A program made the translations under genes and the position numbers. This document shows, piece after piece, positions 46,556-57,885 of a stretch of DNA of 64,000 nt. A model generated the notes under the pieces. The model was not told the DNA's origin. It did not search any database and worked only from the letters and a program-made list of their open reading frames with translations. The number at the start of each line of letters is the position of its first letter. Positions within the stretch are counted from its first letter, which is position 1. Source of the DNA: Methylococcus sp. EFPC2 (lineage in GTDB: Bacteria > Pseudomonadota > Gammaproteobacteria > Methylococcales > Methylococcaceae); contig NZ_CP070491.1 in the NCBI RefSeq assembly GCF_016925495.1, forward strand, positions 3,162,001 to 3,226,000, given 5' to 3'.

Positions 46556-48187
46556 GTGACGCTGCGCATCGCCATCGCCCAGATCGACCTGCTGGTCGGT
46601 GATATCGCCGGTAATGCCCGCAAGGTGGCCGACACGGCTCGCCGCGCCCGCGACGAACTCAAGGCTCACGCAGTCGTTTTTCCCGAGCTGACCCTGACCG
46701 GCTATCCGCCCGAAGACCTGCTGTTCAAGCCGCACTTCATCGAGCGGGTCGATCAGGCGCTGACCGAACTGGCCGAGGCTGCCGTGGGCATCACTCTGGT
46801 CGTCGGCTATCCGGAGCGCGACAAGGGCGCTTTGTACAACAGTGCCGCGGTGTTGAGAGACGGCGCGATCGAGCGCGTCTACCGCAAGCAGGCCTTGCCC
46901 AACTACGGGGTGTTCGACGAGAAACGCTATTTCCAGGCCGGAGATAAGTCCTGCGTCTTCGAACTGGAAGGCGTGCCGGTCGGGATCACGATCTGCGAGG
47001 ACGTCTGGCTGCCCGGCGCGGTGGAACAATCCGCGCAGGCCGGCGCCCGCCTGGTCCTCAACCTCAACGCCTCCCCCTTCCACGCGCGCAAGACCGTGGA
47101 ACGCGAACACGCGGTGCGGGCACGCGTCGAGGCGGCCGGCGTACCCCTGGTCTACGTCAACCTGGTCGGCGGCCAGGACGAACTGGTATTCGACGGGGCC
47201 TCTTTCGTGATGAACGCGCGTGGCGAAATCACTTCCCGACTGCCGGAGTTCGAGGAAGCGCTTACGGTCGTCGAATTTGTGCGCGAGGGCGACACGCTGG
47301 TGCCGGCTCCCGGCCCCCTGGTCGAGCCGGCGGATGAGGTCGCAAGCGTCTATCGGGCATTGGTTCTCGGCATACGCGACTACGCCGGCAAGAACGGCTT
47401 CCAGGGCGCGGTGTTAGGGCTGTCCGGCGGGGTCGATTCGGCCCTCACCCTGGCTTTGGCCGTCGACGCCCTGGGGGCCGACAAGGTCGAAGGCGTGCTG
47501 ATGCCCTCGCGCTATACCGCCGACATGAGCGTGGAGGACGCCCGACTGGAGGCCGAAGCGCTGGGCGTGGTGCACCATCTCATCCCCATAGAGCCGGCCT
47601 TCCAGGCCTTCACAGGCTTGCTGGACGAGGTATTCGCCGGTTTGCCGAAAGACACGACCGAAGAGAACCTCCAGGCGCGCTGCCGCGGGGTGATCCTGAT
47701 GGCCTTGTCCAACAAGAAACGCAAGATACTGCTGACCACCGGCAACAAGAGCGAGATGAGCGTGGGCTACGCGACCCTGTACGGCGACATGGCGGGCGGC
47801 TTCGCGCCGCTCAAGGACGTGCCCAAGCTGCTGGTCTACAAGCTGTGCGAGTGGCGTAACCGGCTGTCACCGGTGATACCGCAACGGGTGCTGGATCGCC
47901 CGCCGTCGGCGGAACTGGCACCGGATCAGAAGGACGAGGACTCGCTGCCGCCTTATGCGGTGCTCGATCCCATCCTGGAGCGTTATGTGGAGTTGGATCA
48001 GTCGGTGGAGGAAATCATCGCGGCCGGGTTTTCCGAAACCGATGTGCTGCGCGTCGCGCGCCTGGTCGACCTGAACGAATACAAACGGCGCCAAGCGCCG
48101 CCGGGCATCAAGATCAGCCGCCGCGCATTCGGCCGCGACCGGCGTTATCCCATCACCAGCGGATTCAAATCCGGCCCGGCCCGCTAG
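46556..48187 (+). CDS. nadE: Glutamine-dependent NAD+ synthetase
   Basis: A 543-residue two-domain enzyme. The N-terminal nitrilase-like glutaminase has Glu in FPELTLTGYPPEDLL, Lys in YRKQALPNYGVFDE and Cys in ICEDVWLPG. The C-terminal synthetase has the P-loop LGLSGGVDSALTLALA near residue 290 and LLTTGNKSEMSVGYATLYGD. It amidates deamido-NAD+. GTG at 46556 is chosen; TTG at 46550 overlaps the sucD stop and is possible. Residues and length match the long glutamine-dependent form. Co-transcription with sucCD is likely from the 2-base spacing. Confidence 0.95.
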   Translation: MTLRIAIAQIDLLVGDIAGNARKVADTARRARDELKAHAVVFPELTLTGYPPEDLLFKPHFIERVDQALTELAEAAVGITLVVGYPERDKGALYNSAAVLRDGAIERVYRKQALPNYGVFDEKRYFQAGDKSCVFELEGVPVGITICEDVWLPGAVEQSAQAGARLVLNLNASPFHARKTVEREHAVRARVEAAGVPLVYVNLVGGQDELVFDGASFVMNARGEITSRLPEFEEALTVVEFVREGDTLVPAPGPLVEPADEVASVYRALVLGIRDYAGKNGFQGAVLGLSGGVDSALTLALAVDALGADKVEGVLMPSRYTADMSVEDARLEAEALGVVHHLIPIEPAFQAFTGLLDEVFAGLPKDTTEENLQARCRGVILMALSNKKRKILLTTGNKSEMSVGYATLYGDMAGGFAPLKDVPKLLVYKLCEWRNRLSPVIPQRVLDRPPSAELAPDQKDEDSLPPYAVLDPILERYVELDQSVEEIIAAGFSETDVLRVARLVDLNEYKRRQAPPGIKISRRAFGRDRRYPITSGFKSGPAR

Positions 48188-48245
48188 GGGCGTTTATCCG
48201 GCCAGTGCCTCGCTGGTTCAGCGCAGGCGGTGGGGGCGGGAACCC

Positions 48246-48281
48246 CGAGTTTCCAGCCGAGGACACCCGGCCGGAAACTCG
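48246..48281. terminator. Hairpin between convergent nadE and RRM genes
   Basis: CGAGTTTCCAGCCG (48246-48259) pairs with CGGCCGGAAACTCG (48268-48281) with one mismatch and an 8-base loop. It lies between two convergent stop codons. No T-run is present; a bidirectional terminator is likely. Confidence 0.55.
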
Positions 48282-48291
48282 CCTGGCGCTT

Positions 48292-48591
48292 TCAGAAACG
48301 TCGTGGACCCGCGCTACGCCGGGGACCACCGTTCCCGCCACCGCCTTCCGTGCGGGGACGCGCTTCGTTCACGCGTATGTTGCGGCCCTTGAGCGCGACG
48401 CCATCCAGTTGCTTGATGGCCGCCTCGCCGTTGGCCTGATTCGGCATCTCGACGAAGCCGAAGCCCTTGGACTGCCCCGTGAACTTGTCGGTGAGGACGT
48501 TGGCGGAGGTCACCTCGCCGAACTGTTCGAAGGCCTTGCGCAACTCATCGCTGGTGACTTGATAAGAAAGATTCCCTACATAGATATTCAT
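48292..48591 (-). CDS. RRM-domain RNA-binding protein
   Basis: A 99-residue glycine-tailed RNA-recognition-motif protein. RNP2 is IYVGNL at residues 3-8 and RNP1 is KGFGFVEM near residue 42, with AIKQLDGVALKGRNIRVNEA closing the fold. The tail is GGGGNGGPRRSAGPRR. Such small bacterial RRM proteins resemble cold-induced Rbp proteins of cyanobacteria and bind single-stranded RNA. It stands alone. Confidence 0.93.
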   Translation of the reverse strand: MNIYVGNLSYQVTSDELRKAFEQFGEVTSANVLTDKFTGQSKGFGFVEMPNQANGEAAIKQLDGVALKGRNIRVNEARPRTEGGGGNGGPRRSAGPRRF

Positions 48592-48824
48592 CGAAAAACC
48601 CTGCTCTCTACTCGGCGTGCCATTTGCCTGAACACATCAATCACTCGATCAATGGCACTGAGATCAAGAGCTGACGATACCGCTTCGTCTGGAAGATCAA
48701 AGCTGTATTCGAATTAGGGTTTTTCGTCCATAGCGTGACTATCGCGTCAGGCACGAGCGGCCTATCCCAAATTAAGGTCTGGGAGGCATAACTAACCCGG
48801 CCATAATCTCCCTGTCAACCTTTT

Positions 48825-49721
48825 TTATGCGGGAATTTGTCTCAGCAGGTTGTCGATGCCCTCGCGTTTCGGTATCCCGGTGCGAGCTCCGGTGGCCGCG
48901 CAGCACAAAGCGCCCGCCGCGCTGGCGTGACGCAGAACGTCCGGCCAATCCATCCGCACGGCCAAGGCCGCGGCAAAGATCCCGTGGAATACGTCGCCGG
49001 CGCCGGTGGTATCCACGGCGTGGATCGGAAACGCCGGCAAGGCACCCCGCTTTTCCCCACGCCGCCAAATCAGACCGCGCTCGCCCAAGGTGATGACCGC
49101 CGCCGGTGCATGAGCGGCCAAATGGTCCAGCGCGGCCGGTTCGTCGTCCCGTCCGAGACATTGTCGGGCGAATTTTTCCGACGCGACCAGATAGTCCACT
49201 TCCGTCATCAGTGCGCGTGTTCCTTCGTGCAGCGAGCCGGCGTCCAGCACCGTGGCGATGCCTTCGGCCCGGGCGCGCCGGGCCAGCGGAAGGGAAATCG
49301 CCGGTTCGTGGCCATCGAAGAGGATGACCTTGGGCCGGCAGCGGGAGAAATCGATGGCGCCGGCGGCCAGATGTCGGGTAGCACCCTTGTAGTTGACCAA
49401 GGCGCGGGAGCCGTCGGGCTTGACCAGGACGACGGACAAGGGCGTCGGGGTTTCATCCCGAGCCAGCCAGTCGGTGAGCACCCCGGCTTCCCGCAGTTCC
49501 TGGAAATGACGCTCGCCGTAGAGATCGAGCCCGAGATGGCCCGCGAAAGCCGCTTGCAGGCCGAAACGCGCGACGGCAACGGCGGCGTTGGCCGCCGGTC
49601 CGCCGCCGCAAGCCAGAAAGGCGTCGGCGAACAGTTTCTCGTCAGCGGAAGGATGATGGGGAACGGAAAAGATCAGGTCGTAGGACGCATGGCCTACGCA
49701 CAACACGTCCAGGGGGGGCAT
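48825..49721 (-). CDS. PfkB-family sugar or nucleoside kinase
   Basis: A 298-residue ribokinase-fold kinase. The start LDVLCVGHASYDLIFSV and GGGPAANAAVAVARFG form the substrate lid region. The PfkB signature 2 DTTGAGDVFHGIFAAAL near residue 235 holds the catalytic Asp and the anion hole. The substrate (ribose, fructose, nucleoside or tagatose) cannot be read from sequence. It lies 9 bases after bamD on the same strand and may be co-transcribed. Confidence 0.85.
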   Translation of the reverse strand: MPPLDVLCVGHASYDLIFSVPHHPSADEKLFADAFLACGGGPAANAAVAVARFGLQAAFAGHLGLDLYGERHFQELREAGVLTDWLARDETPTPLSVVLVKPDGSRALVNYKGATRHLAAGAIDFSRCRPKVILFDGHEPAISLPLARRARAEGIATVLDAGSLHEGTRALMTEVDYLVASEKFARQCLGRDDEPAALDHLAAHAPAAVITLGERGLIWRRGEKRGALPAFPIHAVDTTGAGDVFHGIFAAALAVRMDWPDVLRHASAAGALCCAATGARTGIPKREGIDNLLRQIPA

Positions 49722-49730
49722 GGGGACGGA

Positions 49731-50573
49731 TCAGCGGTCGAATCCTAGGAAGTCCCAGACCTTTTCGGCCGCCGTCGGCTCCTGCAGCAAGCCGGCCGAA
49801 GGCGCTCCCTGAGCATAATTGAGCGCGTAGACCCTGGCCGTATCGTCGGCGAGTTCGGTGAGTTCCAGCTTGCGATAGGCCTCCTCCAGAATTTTCAATG
49901 CCTGGGGCACGGCCTGAGTGCGCTGATAGCGCTGCAGCACTTCCTTGCAACGGTTGGCGGCAGCCACGTAACCGCCGCGACGCATGTAAAAATCCGCGAC
50001 GTGCACCTCGTACATCGCCAGGTTGTTGCGCAGGGCGGTCACGCGCTGCCGGCTGTCTTCCGCGTAGGGGCCGTTCGGGTAGCGCGTCAGCAGGTCGCTG
50101 AAATCGCGCAAGGCGTCGCGCGCCGAACCGGGATCGCGCTGAGAGGAGTCGGTCGGCATGAAGCGGTCGACGAAGCTGATGCCGCGGTTGTAATTGATCA
50201 AACCCTTGAGATAATACGCGTAGTCGACCCGCGGATGGGTGGGATTCAGCTTGATGAAACGGTCAACCGCCGCCAGCGCGGAGTCGGGGTCGCTGTTCTT
50301 GTAATAGGCGTAGGCGATGTCGATCTGGGCCTGAGTCGCGTAATTGCCGAAGGGATAGCGCGCTTCCAGCTTCTCGTAAAGCTTGATGGCTTTTTCATAG
50401 TTTTTCGAGGTCAGGGACTGCTTGGCCTCGCTGTAAAGCTGCTCCGCGGACCAGTCGGCATACTCTTCCTCCGCCTCCTTGGTCGTGGAACATCCGGCCA
50501 GCGCGGCAGCACCCAGCAAGGCGGCGATCAGGAGCAAACGAGGAAGAGTCACGGCAAATCGAATAGCAGACAT
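49731..50573 (-). CDS. bamD: Outer membrane protein assembly factor BamD
   Basis: A 280-residue lipoprotein from the ATG at 50573. The lipobox is AALAGC, lipidated at Cys near residue 28. Five TPR-like repeats follow: EQLYSEAKQSLTSKNYEKAIKLYEKLEARYPFGNYATQAQIDIAYAYYK (key part YEKAIKLYEKLEARYPFG), then SALAAVDRFIKLNPTHPRVDYAYYLKGL. BamD is the essential lipoprotein partner of BamA in outer-membrane protein insertion. A longer frame upstream to 51137 runs over rluD and is rejected. It diverges from rluD. Confidence 0.95.
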   Translation of the reverse strand: MSAIRFAVTLPRLLLIAALLGAAALAGCSTTKEAEEEYADWSAEQLYSEAKQSLTSKNYEKAIKLYEKLEARYPFGNYATQAQIDIAYAYYKNSDPDSALAAVDRFIKLNPTHPRVDYAYYLKGLINYNRGISFVDRFMPTDSSQRDPGSARDALRDFSDLLTRYPNGPYAEDSRQRVTALRNNLAMYEVHVADFYMRRGGYVAAANRCKEVLQRYQRTQAVPQALKILEEAYRKLELTELADDTARVYALNYAQGAPSAGLLQEPTAAEKVWDFLGFDR

Positions 50574-50678
50574 AAGGGGTAATGGCCGAGTATCGCTGGT
50601 GCCCGGAGTATACCCCGATTCCCGCACCGCCCATAGACGGCCGCGCCCGCCCTCCCCAACCCAGCAAGTAATCATTAC

Positions 50679-51623
50679 GTGGAAACCGAAATACTCACGG
50701 CGGAAATCCCTCCCGAATTGGCCGGCCAGCGGCTCGATCAGGCCTTGGCAGAAATTTTTCCCGACTTTTCCCGCAGCAAGCTGCAAGCCTGGATCAAGGC
50801 GGGGCTGGCGCGGGTGGACGGCGCCGTCTCCAGCTCCAAGCACAAGGTCTTCGGCGGCGAACAAGTGGAACTGCACGCGGAACTCGAAGAACTGGGCGAC
50901 GCGGAAGCACAGGACATCCCGCTGACCGTGGTCTACGAGGACGAAGCCATCCTCATCGTCGACAAGCCCGCCGGACTGGTGGTGCACCCGGCCGCCGGCC
51001 ATCCCGACGGCACCTTGCAGAACGCCTTGCTGCATCATGCCCCCCAACTGGCGACGGTGCCCCGCGCCGGCATCGTGCACCGGATCGACAAGGACACCAG
51101 CGGGCTGCTGATGGTGGCGAAGACCCTGCGCGCGCACAAGTCCCTGGTCGACCAGTTACAGGAACGCAGTATCCACCGGGAATACCTGGCGCTGGCGCAG
51201 GGCTATCTCACCGCCGGCGGCACGGTGGACGCTCCGATCGGCCGGCATCCTCGCGACCGCAAACGCTACGCCGTGCGCGAGGACGGCAAGGAAGCCGTCA
51301 CCCACTACCGCATCGCCGAGCGCCTGCCCGGCCATACGCTGCTGCGCGTCAAGCTGGAAACCGGCCGCACCCACCAGATTCGCGTACACATGGCCTATCT
51401 GCATCATCCGCTGCTGGGCGATCCGGTCTACGGCGGGCGGCTGAAAACCCTGCCGGGCGGCAACGAAGCGCTGGCCGCGGCATTGCGCGCATTCAAGCGC
51501 CAAGGCTTGCACGCCGAAACCCTGGGCCTCGAACACCCGGACAGCGGCGAGTGGCTGGAATGGCAATCCGACCTGCCGGCCGACATGGCCGAGCTGCTGG
51601 ACGCATTGCGGGCGGCGGCATGA
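50679..51623 (+). CDS. rluD: 23S rRNA pseudouridine(1911/1915/1917) synthase
   Basis: A 314-residue enzyme from GTG at 50679. The N-terminal S4-like domain has QRLDQALAEIFPDFSRSKLQAWIK. The catalytic motif HRIDKDTSGLLMVAKT (key Asp) is near residue 137, and RTHQIRVHMAYLHHPLLGDPVYGG is the C-terminal signature. It makes three pseudouridines in helix 69 of 23S rRNA. The stop overlaps the start of the next gene (ATGA). No strong ribosome site is seen before the GTG. Confidence 0.95.
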   Translation: METEILTAEIPPELAGQRLDQALAEIFPDFSRSKLQAWIKAGLARVDGAVSSSKHKVFGGEQVELHAELEELGDAEAQDIPLTVVYEDEAILIVDKPAGLVVHPAAGHPDGTLQNALLHHAPQLATVPRAGIVHRIDKDTSGLLMVAKTLRAHKSLVDQLQERSIHREYLALAQGYLTAGGTVDAPIGRHPRDRKRYAVREDGKEAVTHYRIAERLPGHTLLRVKLETGRTHQIRVHMAYLHHPLLGDPVYGGRLKTLPGGNEALAAALRAFKRQGLHAETLGLEHPDSGEWLEWQSDLPADMAELLDALRAAA

Positions 51624-52156
51624 GGAAAGCCGCAAGGATGCGACCGGGCAGGCCCCAGCGCTTGGCGATCATGATGATGACCTTGGCCCTGGCACTCGCA
51701 TCCTGCGAAGATCCATCCGACGATCCCCCGGCGCCCGTCGCCGAAGCGACGAAATACGTCGACGCTATCGTTTCCCGCATCAAGGGCAACGACCCTGACG
51801 CCGAGGAATATGCCGAAGCCCGGAAAATTCATGTCCTCGACGTCGATGGCGACGGCGTGAAAGATGTCGTCGCGTTCTTCACGGTCGAAGGTTTCGACGG
51901 CGGCAACAACTACCACTTCTATCTGTCAGTTCTGCGCGGCCGGCCGGGCTCGCTGGCCGAAGCCGGCACGCTGAAAATCGGCGGAAAAGGCTGGCGGCAC
52001 ATCGATTTCGACCGGCTCGGCCTGGAAGGAGGCCGTCTGATCGTGCAAACCAGCGAATACGAACAGGGCGATCCCCTATGCTGTCCCAGCCGAACAGGCC
52101 GGGCACGGTTCAAGATCGACGACCACGGACTCAAAGAAGTGACGAATACGCCTTAG
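51620..52156 (+). CDS. Lipoprotein of unknown function
   Basis: A 178-residue protein from the ATG at 51620, overlapping the rluD stop. A hydrophobic helix ends in the lipobox ALASC, with Cys near residue 29. The mature part contains the calcium-loop-like VLDVDGDGVKDVVAFFTVEG near residue 73 (FG-GAP/dockerin-like DxDxDG), and a C-terminal CCPS motif. No family name is known to me. It sits between rluD and pgeF in a probable three-gene transcript. Confidence 0.7.
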   Translation: MRKAARMRPGRPQRLAIMMMTLALALASCEDPSDDPPAPVAEATKYVDAIVSRIKGNDPDAEEYAEARKIHVLDVDGDGVKDVVAFFTVEGFDGGNNYHFYLSVLRGRPGSLAEAGTLKIGGKGWRHIDFDRLGLEGGRLIVQTSEYEQGDPLCCPSRTGRARFKIDDHGLKEVTNTP

Positions 52157-52186
52157 CCCCGGCAAGTAACCCAGGAGCACGAAAGC

Positions 52187-52936
52187 GTGACTACAGAAAA
52201 CCATCCGCCACTCGGCTCCCCCGGCTGGATAGTTCCCGACTGGCCCGCTCCCGCCCATGTCCGCGCGGCCAGCAGCCTGCGAAAGGGCGGCGCAAGCCGG
52301 GGTGAATTCGCCGGCCTCAACCTGGGCACCCACGTCGGCGATGATCCCGAGCGCGTAGCAAGCAACCGTAAGCTGCTTTCCCAGGCCCTCGATCTGCCGG
52401 CCGAGCCCCTCTGGCTCAACCAGGTGCACGGAACCACCGCCGTGCGAGCGGACGCCCCTGCAACGGTAATCGCCGACGCATCCTGGACCGACCGGCCCGC
52501 CACGGTCTGCGCCGTGATGACGGCCGATTGCCTGCCTATCCTGCTCTGCGACCGCCGGGGCGAGCGCATCGCCGCGGTCCACGCCGGCTGGCGTGGGCTG
52601 GCTGACGGCGTGGTGGAAGCCACGGTGGACGCGCTGGGCACGACCGATCTCCTCGCCTGGCTGGGCCCGGCCATAGGCTCCGACGCCTTCGAAGTCGGCG
52701 ACGAGGTGCGCCGGACTTTCATCGATCGGCTGGGGGAGTGCGAGCACGCCTTCAGGCCCCATGCGGACAAGTGGAAAGCCGACTTGTACACGCTGGCCCG
52801 GTTGGTTCTGGGCGGGCTCGGTATCGACGATATCCATGGCGGCGGACACTGCACCTACGGCGACCCGGACCGCTTCTATTCCTACCGCCGCGACGGACGC
52901 ACCGGCCGCATGGCCACCCTGATCTGGAAATACTGA
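52187..52936 (+). CDS. pgeF: Peptidoglycan editing factor PgeF (YfiH/LACC1 family)
   Basis: A 249-residue protein from GTG at 52187, with AGGAG 9 bases upstream. Zinc ligands are His in LNQVHGT, Cys in MTADCLPILLCD and His in AVHAGWRGLADGV. LGPAIGSDAFEVGDEVR and GHCTYGDPDRFYSYRRDG are the C-terminal marks. The family has purine nucleoside phosphorylase/deaminase-type activity in some members, and in E. coli removes misincorporated Ser from muropeptides (PgeF). The usual neighbour rluD is two genes upstream. Confidence 0.92.
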   Translation: MTTENHPPLGSPGWIVPDWPAPAHVRAASSLRKGGASRGEFAGLNLGTHVGDDPERVASNRKLLSQALDLPAEPLWLNQVHGTTAVRADAPATVIADASWTDRPATVCAVMTADCLPILLCDRRGERIAAVHAGWRGLADGVVEATVDALGTTDLLAWLGPAIGSDAFEVGDEVRRTFIDRLGECEHAFRPHADKWKADLYTLARLVLGGLGIDDIHGGGHCTYGDPDRFYSYRRDGRTGRMATLIWKY

Positions 52937-53019
52937 GGTTCGTACGAAAAATCTTGCGATCGGCAAAAAACGTGAGTAGGCTTATTTCGTATTACCCGCC
53001 AGCGACCCAGGAATCACTC

Positions 53020-53622
53020 ATGGACCTTTTCATTAGAACGATAGTGTTTTTAGCATCCATGTTGGCTGCGACCGTCGCACAGGCGACCGCTCCAACACCC
53101 GACCCCCTGACTTTTAGCCTGCTTGCGCCCACGCCGGTTGCCAACAGCCTCTTCGTCCTGACGGGCGCCAACGGTGACCCGCTCAGCATCAAATACTGGG
53201 GAGTTCCCAACGCCAGCAGCATCTGGTACAGCACAAACGCCAACGGCAACACCAGCCAAGCTCCCAGTGCGCTGGAAACGATCGTCCAAGACCTGTTCGG
53301 CAAGGACGTAGCCCAAAGCGAACACGTCGACAGCCTGGGCGGCGGCAGTTCAGCCTCTTTTACCAGCACGACGCCCTACAGCATCCTGGCCGTGCATTTC
53401 GGCAAGCATGAGCTCGTACTCGACTTCGGCCAAATAATCGCGACAGGCTCGATTTTCAATATCAGCACCTCCGGACAAGCCGCGGGGCTCAGCAACTTCC
53501 GCACTTACCTTGATCCCACGGCGCCTGAAAGCATCAGCGGCGTTCCGGTACCGATGGCGATTTGGCTGTTCGGCTCGGGCCTGGCCGGCTTGCTTGCCTT
53601 CAGCCGCCGCAAAGCCAGCTAA
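53020..53622 (+). CDS. Secreted protein with VPLPA/PEP-CTERM-like sorting signal
   Basis: A 200-residue protein from the ATG at 53020. Signal peptide RTIVFLASMLAATVAQATA leads to a Ser/Thr/Gly-rich beta-type domain. The C-terminus reads VPVPMAIWLFGSGLAGLLAF followed by SRRKAS: a V-P-x-P motif, a hydrophobic helix and a basic tail, the layout of VPLPA/PEP-CTERM signals handled by exosortase. No exosortase gene lies in the window. Function unknown; such proteins are often exopolysaccharide- or biofilm-linked. A strong terminator follows. Confidence 0.75.
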   Translation: MDLFIRTIVFLASMLAATVAQATAPTPDPLTFSLLAPTPVANSLFVLTGANGDPLSIKYWGVPNASSIWYSTNANGNTSQAPSALETIVQDLFGKDVAQSEHVDSLGGGSSASFTSTTPYSILAVHFGKHELVLDFGQIIATGSIFNISTSGQAAGLSNFRTYLDPTAPESISGVPVPMAIWLFGSGLAGLLAFSRRKAS

Positions 53623-53682
53623 GCAATCAACCACGAGCGGCAGACTGCCGCTGCGCGGCGTCTGCCAACCCTGGCTAGGCAT

Positions 53683-53716
53683 AAAACGCCTTACTCCTGC
53701 CGAGTAGGGCGTTTTT
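53683..53716 (+). terminator. Rho-independent terminator after the CTERM gene
   Basis: AAAACGCCTTACTC (53683-53696) pairs with GAGTAGGGCGTTTT (53702-53715), with one G-T pair, a five-base loop and a run of five T. A clear intrinsic terminator. Confidence 0.9.
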
Positions 53717-53816
53717 GTCCTTGTCTCGATGTGCTGCGCCTCGGTTGTGCGGTTGTGAGCGGACGCAAAAGCCCGTAAGATTCCTTTCACGCATAGGCTT
53801 GGCATCCCGAGCCGCC

Positions 53817-53890
53817 GCGAGCGTAGTTCAATGGTAGAACTCCAGGTTCCCATCCTGGTAGTGAGGGTTCGATTCCCTTCGCTCGCTCCA
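53817..53890 (+). tRNA. tRNA-Gly (anticodon CCC)
   Basis: A 74-base cloverleaf. The acceptor stem GCGAGCG (53817-53823) pairs with CGCTCGC (53880-53886), then TCCA gives the encoded CCA end. The anticodon stem CCAGG/CCTGG carries loop TTCCCAT, so the anticodon is CCC. The T-loop is GGTTCGATTCC. It closely resembles E. coli glyU. Confidence 0.95.
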
Positions 53891-53937
53891 CTTTCTGCCG
53901 TGTACCCCTGCCAAGGTCCGGGGCCGGGGAGAAGCTT

Positions 53938-53967
53938 TTTTACCCGCTACGTACTCTGCCCTATAAT
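53938..53967 (+). promoter_or_regulatory. Putative metK promoter
   Basis: TTTTAC (53938-53943), 18 bases, then TATAAT (53962-53967), 47 bases before the metK start. The -10 is perfect and the -35 weak. Call by sight only. Confidence 0.45.
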
Positions 53968-54014
53968 CCCCGTTTTCAATTTCGGCCATTTGCCGCAATC
54001 ATCAAGGTCAGCCA

Positions 54015-55178
<1,164 letters not shown>

Positions 55179-55190
55179 TTTTTACGCAGA

Positions 55191-55226
55191 GGGGCCGGCG
55201 TGATATCGTCGGCCCCCACAGTTTTT
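55191..55226 (+). terminator. Terminator after metK
   Basis: GGGGCCGGC (55191-55199) pairs with GTCGGCCCC (55208-55216), with one G-T pair, and five T follow at 55222-55226 after a short gap. It sits between metK and the SAH riboswitch, so ahcY probably has its own promoter or reads through. Confidence 0.7.
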
Positions 55227-55231
55227 ACCCG

Positions 55232-55298
55232 ACCGAGGAGCGCTGCGACGGGACCACCCGCCAGGCTCGGCCAGGGGCTACGATTTCAACGGCGCTCG
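55232..55298 (+). promoter_or_regulatory. S-adenosylhomocysteine (SAH) riboswitch before ahcY
   Basis: The RNA shows the conserved SAH-aptamer core. Stem P1 is GAGCGC (55238-55243) with GCGCTC (55292-55297); GCTGCGACGGGA continues P2; a pseudoknot forms between CCGAG (55233-55237) and CTCGG (55266-55270), and CCAGGCTCGG and AACGGCGCTC are the hallmark sequences. SAH binding turns on ahcY in known cases. It lies about 85 bases before the ahcY start with an AAAGGAG ribosome site between, which is the usual place. Confidence 0.9.
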
Positions 55299-55381
55299 AT
55301 TCACCCACCTGGCAGTGGCGGTGTATCGAGCTTCGTGCCCGCATTGCATAGGTGGATTGCAACCTAAAGGAGCATGAAACC

Positions 55382-56788
<1,407 letters not shown>

Positions 56789-56830
56789 GCCGGACACGCC
56801 CTGAGGGCCCGACAAGGATGTTCGAATAAC

Positions 56831-56861
56831 AAAAGGCCGCCGTTCACTCGCGGCCTTTTTT
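56831..56861 (+). terminator. Rho-independent terminator between ahcY and metF
   Basis: AAAAGGCCGC (56831-56840) pairs exactly with GCGGCCTTTT (56850-56859), and the T-run continues to 56861. It would limit read-through from ahcY into metF, though metF begins only 33 bases later, so metF may depend on partial read-through. Confidence 0.85.
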
Positions 56862-56894
56862 CGCATCGATCATCCCTGAAAATGGAAGAGATCT

Positions 56895-57755
56895 ATGGAT
56901 ACCCAAAAACACTATCCACCGGTTTTCAGCTTCGAGTTCTTCCCGCCCAAGAGCGACGAGGCGGCCGCCAAGCTGCGCGAGACCACGAGCCAACTCGCCG
57001 TACTGAAGCCACGCTTCTGCTCGGTCACCTTCGGCGCCGGCGGATCGACGCGGGAGCGAACCTTCGAAACCGTCGTCGAGATCCAGGAGACCACCGGCAT
57101 CGAAGGGGCACCGCACATTTCCTGCATCGCCTCGACCAAGGCCAACATCCGCGAAGTGCTGCAAGCCTATCAATCGCGCGGCATCCGCCACATCGTGGCG
57201 CTGCGAGGCGACATGCCTTCCGGCATGCTATCGGCCGGCGAGTTCCGCTACGCCAACGAATTGGTGGAATTCATCCGCGCCGAAACCGGCGACCATTTCC
57301 ATATCGAGGTCGCCGCCTACCCCGAGACGCACCCGCAGGCGCCGAACTACGCGGCCGACCTGCGCAATTTCAAGCGCAAGGTGGAGGCCGGCGCCAATGC
57401 CGCCATCACCCAATATTTCTACAACGCCGAAGCCTATTTCCGCTTCGTCGACGACTGCGAAAAACTGGGACTGGCCCTGCCCATCGTGCCGGGCATCATG
57501 CCCATCACCAATTACTCCCAGCTCGCGCGTTTCTCGGAAGCGTGCGGCGCCGACATCCCCCGCTGGATGCGCAAGCGCCTGGAACAATACGGCGACGACC
57601 GCAAGGCCATCCGCGCCTTCGGCCTGGAAGTGGTGAGCGATTTATGCCGGCGGCTGCTGGAAGGCGGCGCGCCGGGCCTGCATTTCTATACCCTGAACCA
57701 AGCCGAGGCGACCTTGGGCATCTGGCGGAATCTGGGGCTGGGGATGCCTGCGTAA
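56895..57755 (+). CDS. metF: 5,10-methylenetetrahydrofolate reductase
   Basis: A 286-residue flavoenzyme making 5-methyl-tetrahydrofolate for methionine synthesis. The start FSFEFFPPKSDEA has the family FEFFPPK; CSVTFGAGGSTRERT (key part TFGAGGSTR), ALRGDMP, HFHIEVAAYPETHP and NAAITQYFYNAEAY hold substrate and FAD ligands. It completes the methyl cycle with metK and ahcY. GGAAGAG lies 9 bases upstream of the ATG. Confidence 0.97.
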   Translation: MDTQKHYPPVFSFEFFPPKSDEAAAKLRETTSQLAVLKPRFCSVTFGAGGSTRERTFETVVEIQETTGIEGAPHISCIASTKANIREVLQAYQSRGIRHIVALRGDMPSGMLSAGEFRYANELVEFIRAETGDHFHIEVAAYPETHPQAPNYAADLRNFKRKVEAGANAAITQYFYNAEAYFRFVDDCEKLGLALPIVPGIMPITNYSQLARFSEACGADIPRWMRKRLEQYGDDRKAIRAFGLEVVSDLCRRLLEGGAPGLHFYTLNQAEATLGIWRNLGLGMPA

Positions 57756-57885
57756 GCGGGCGTGAATGGCGGCCCGCAGCGGGCATCCTGCATAATGGCC
57801 GGGTCGATCATCCTGATGGGAAAACCGGTAGGACGCCGACAGATTTGCGTTTACGCATCACTCTAACAAACAGCGAGATAAACAC

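Noticed and set aside
49731-51137. 468-residue frame including bamD
   Set aside because: The part upstream of 50573 is antisense to rluD; the lipoprotein signal fixes the start at 50573.
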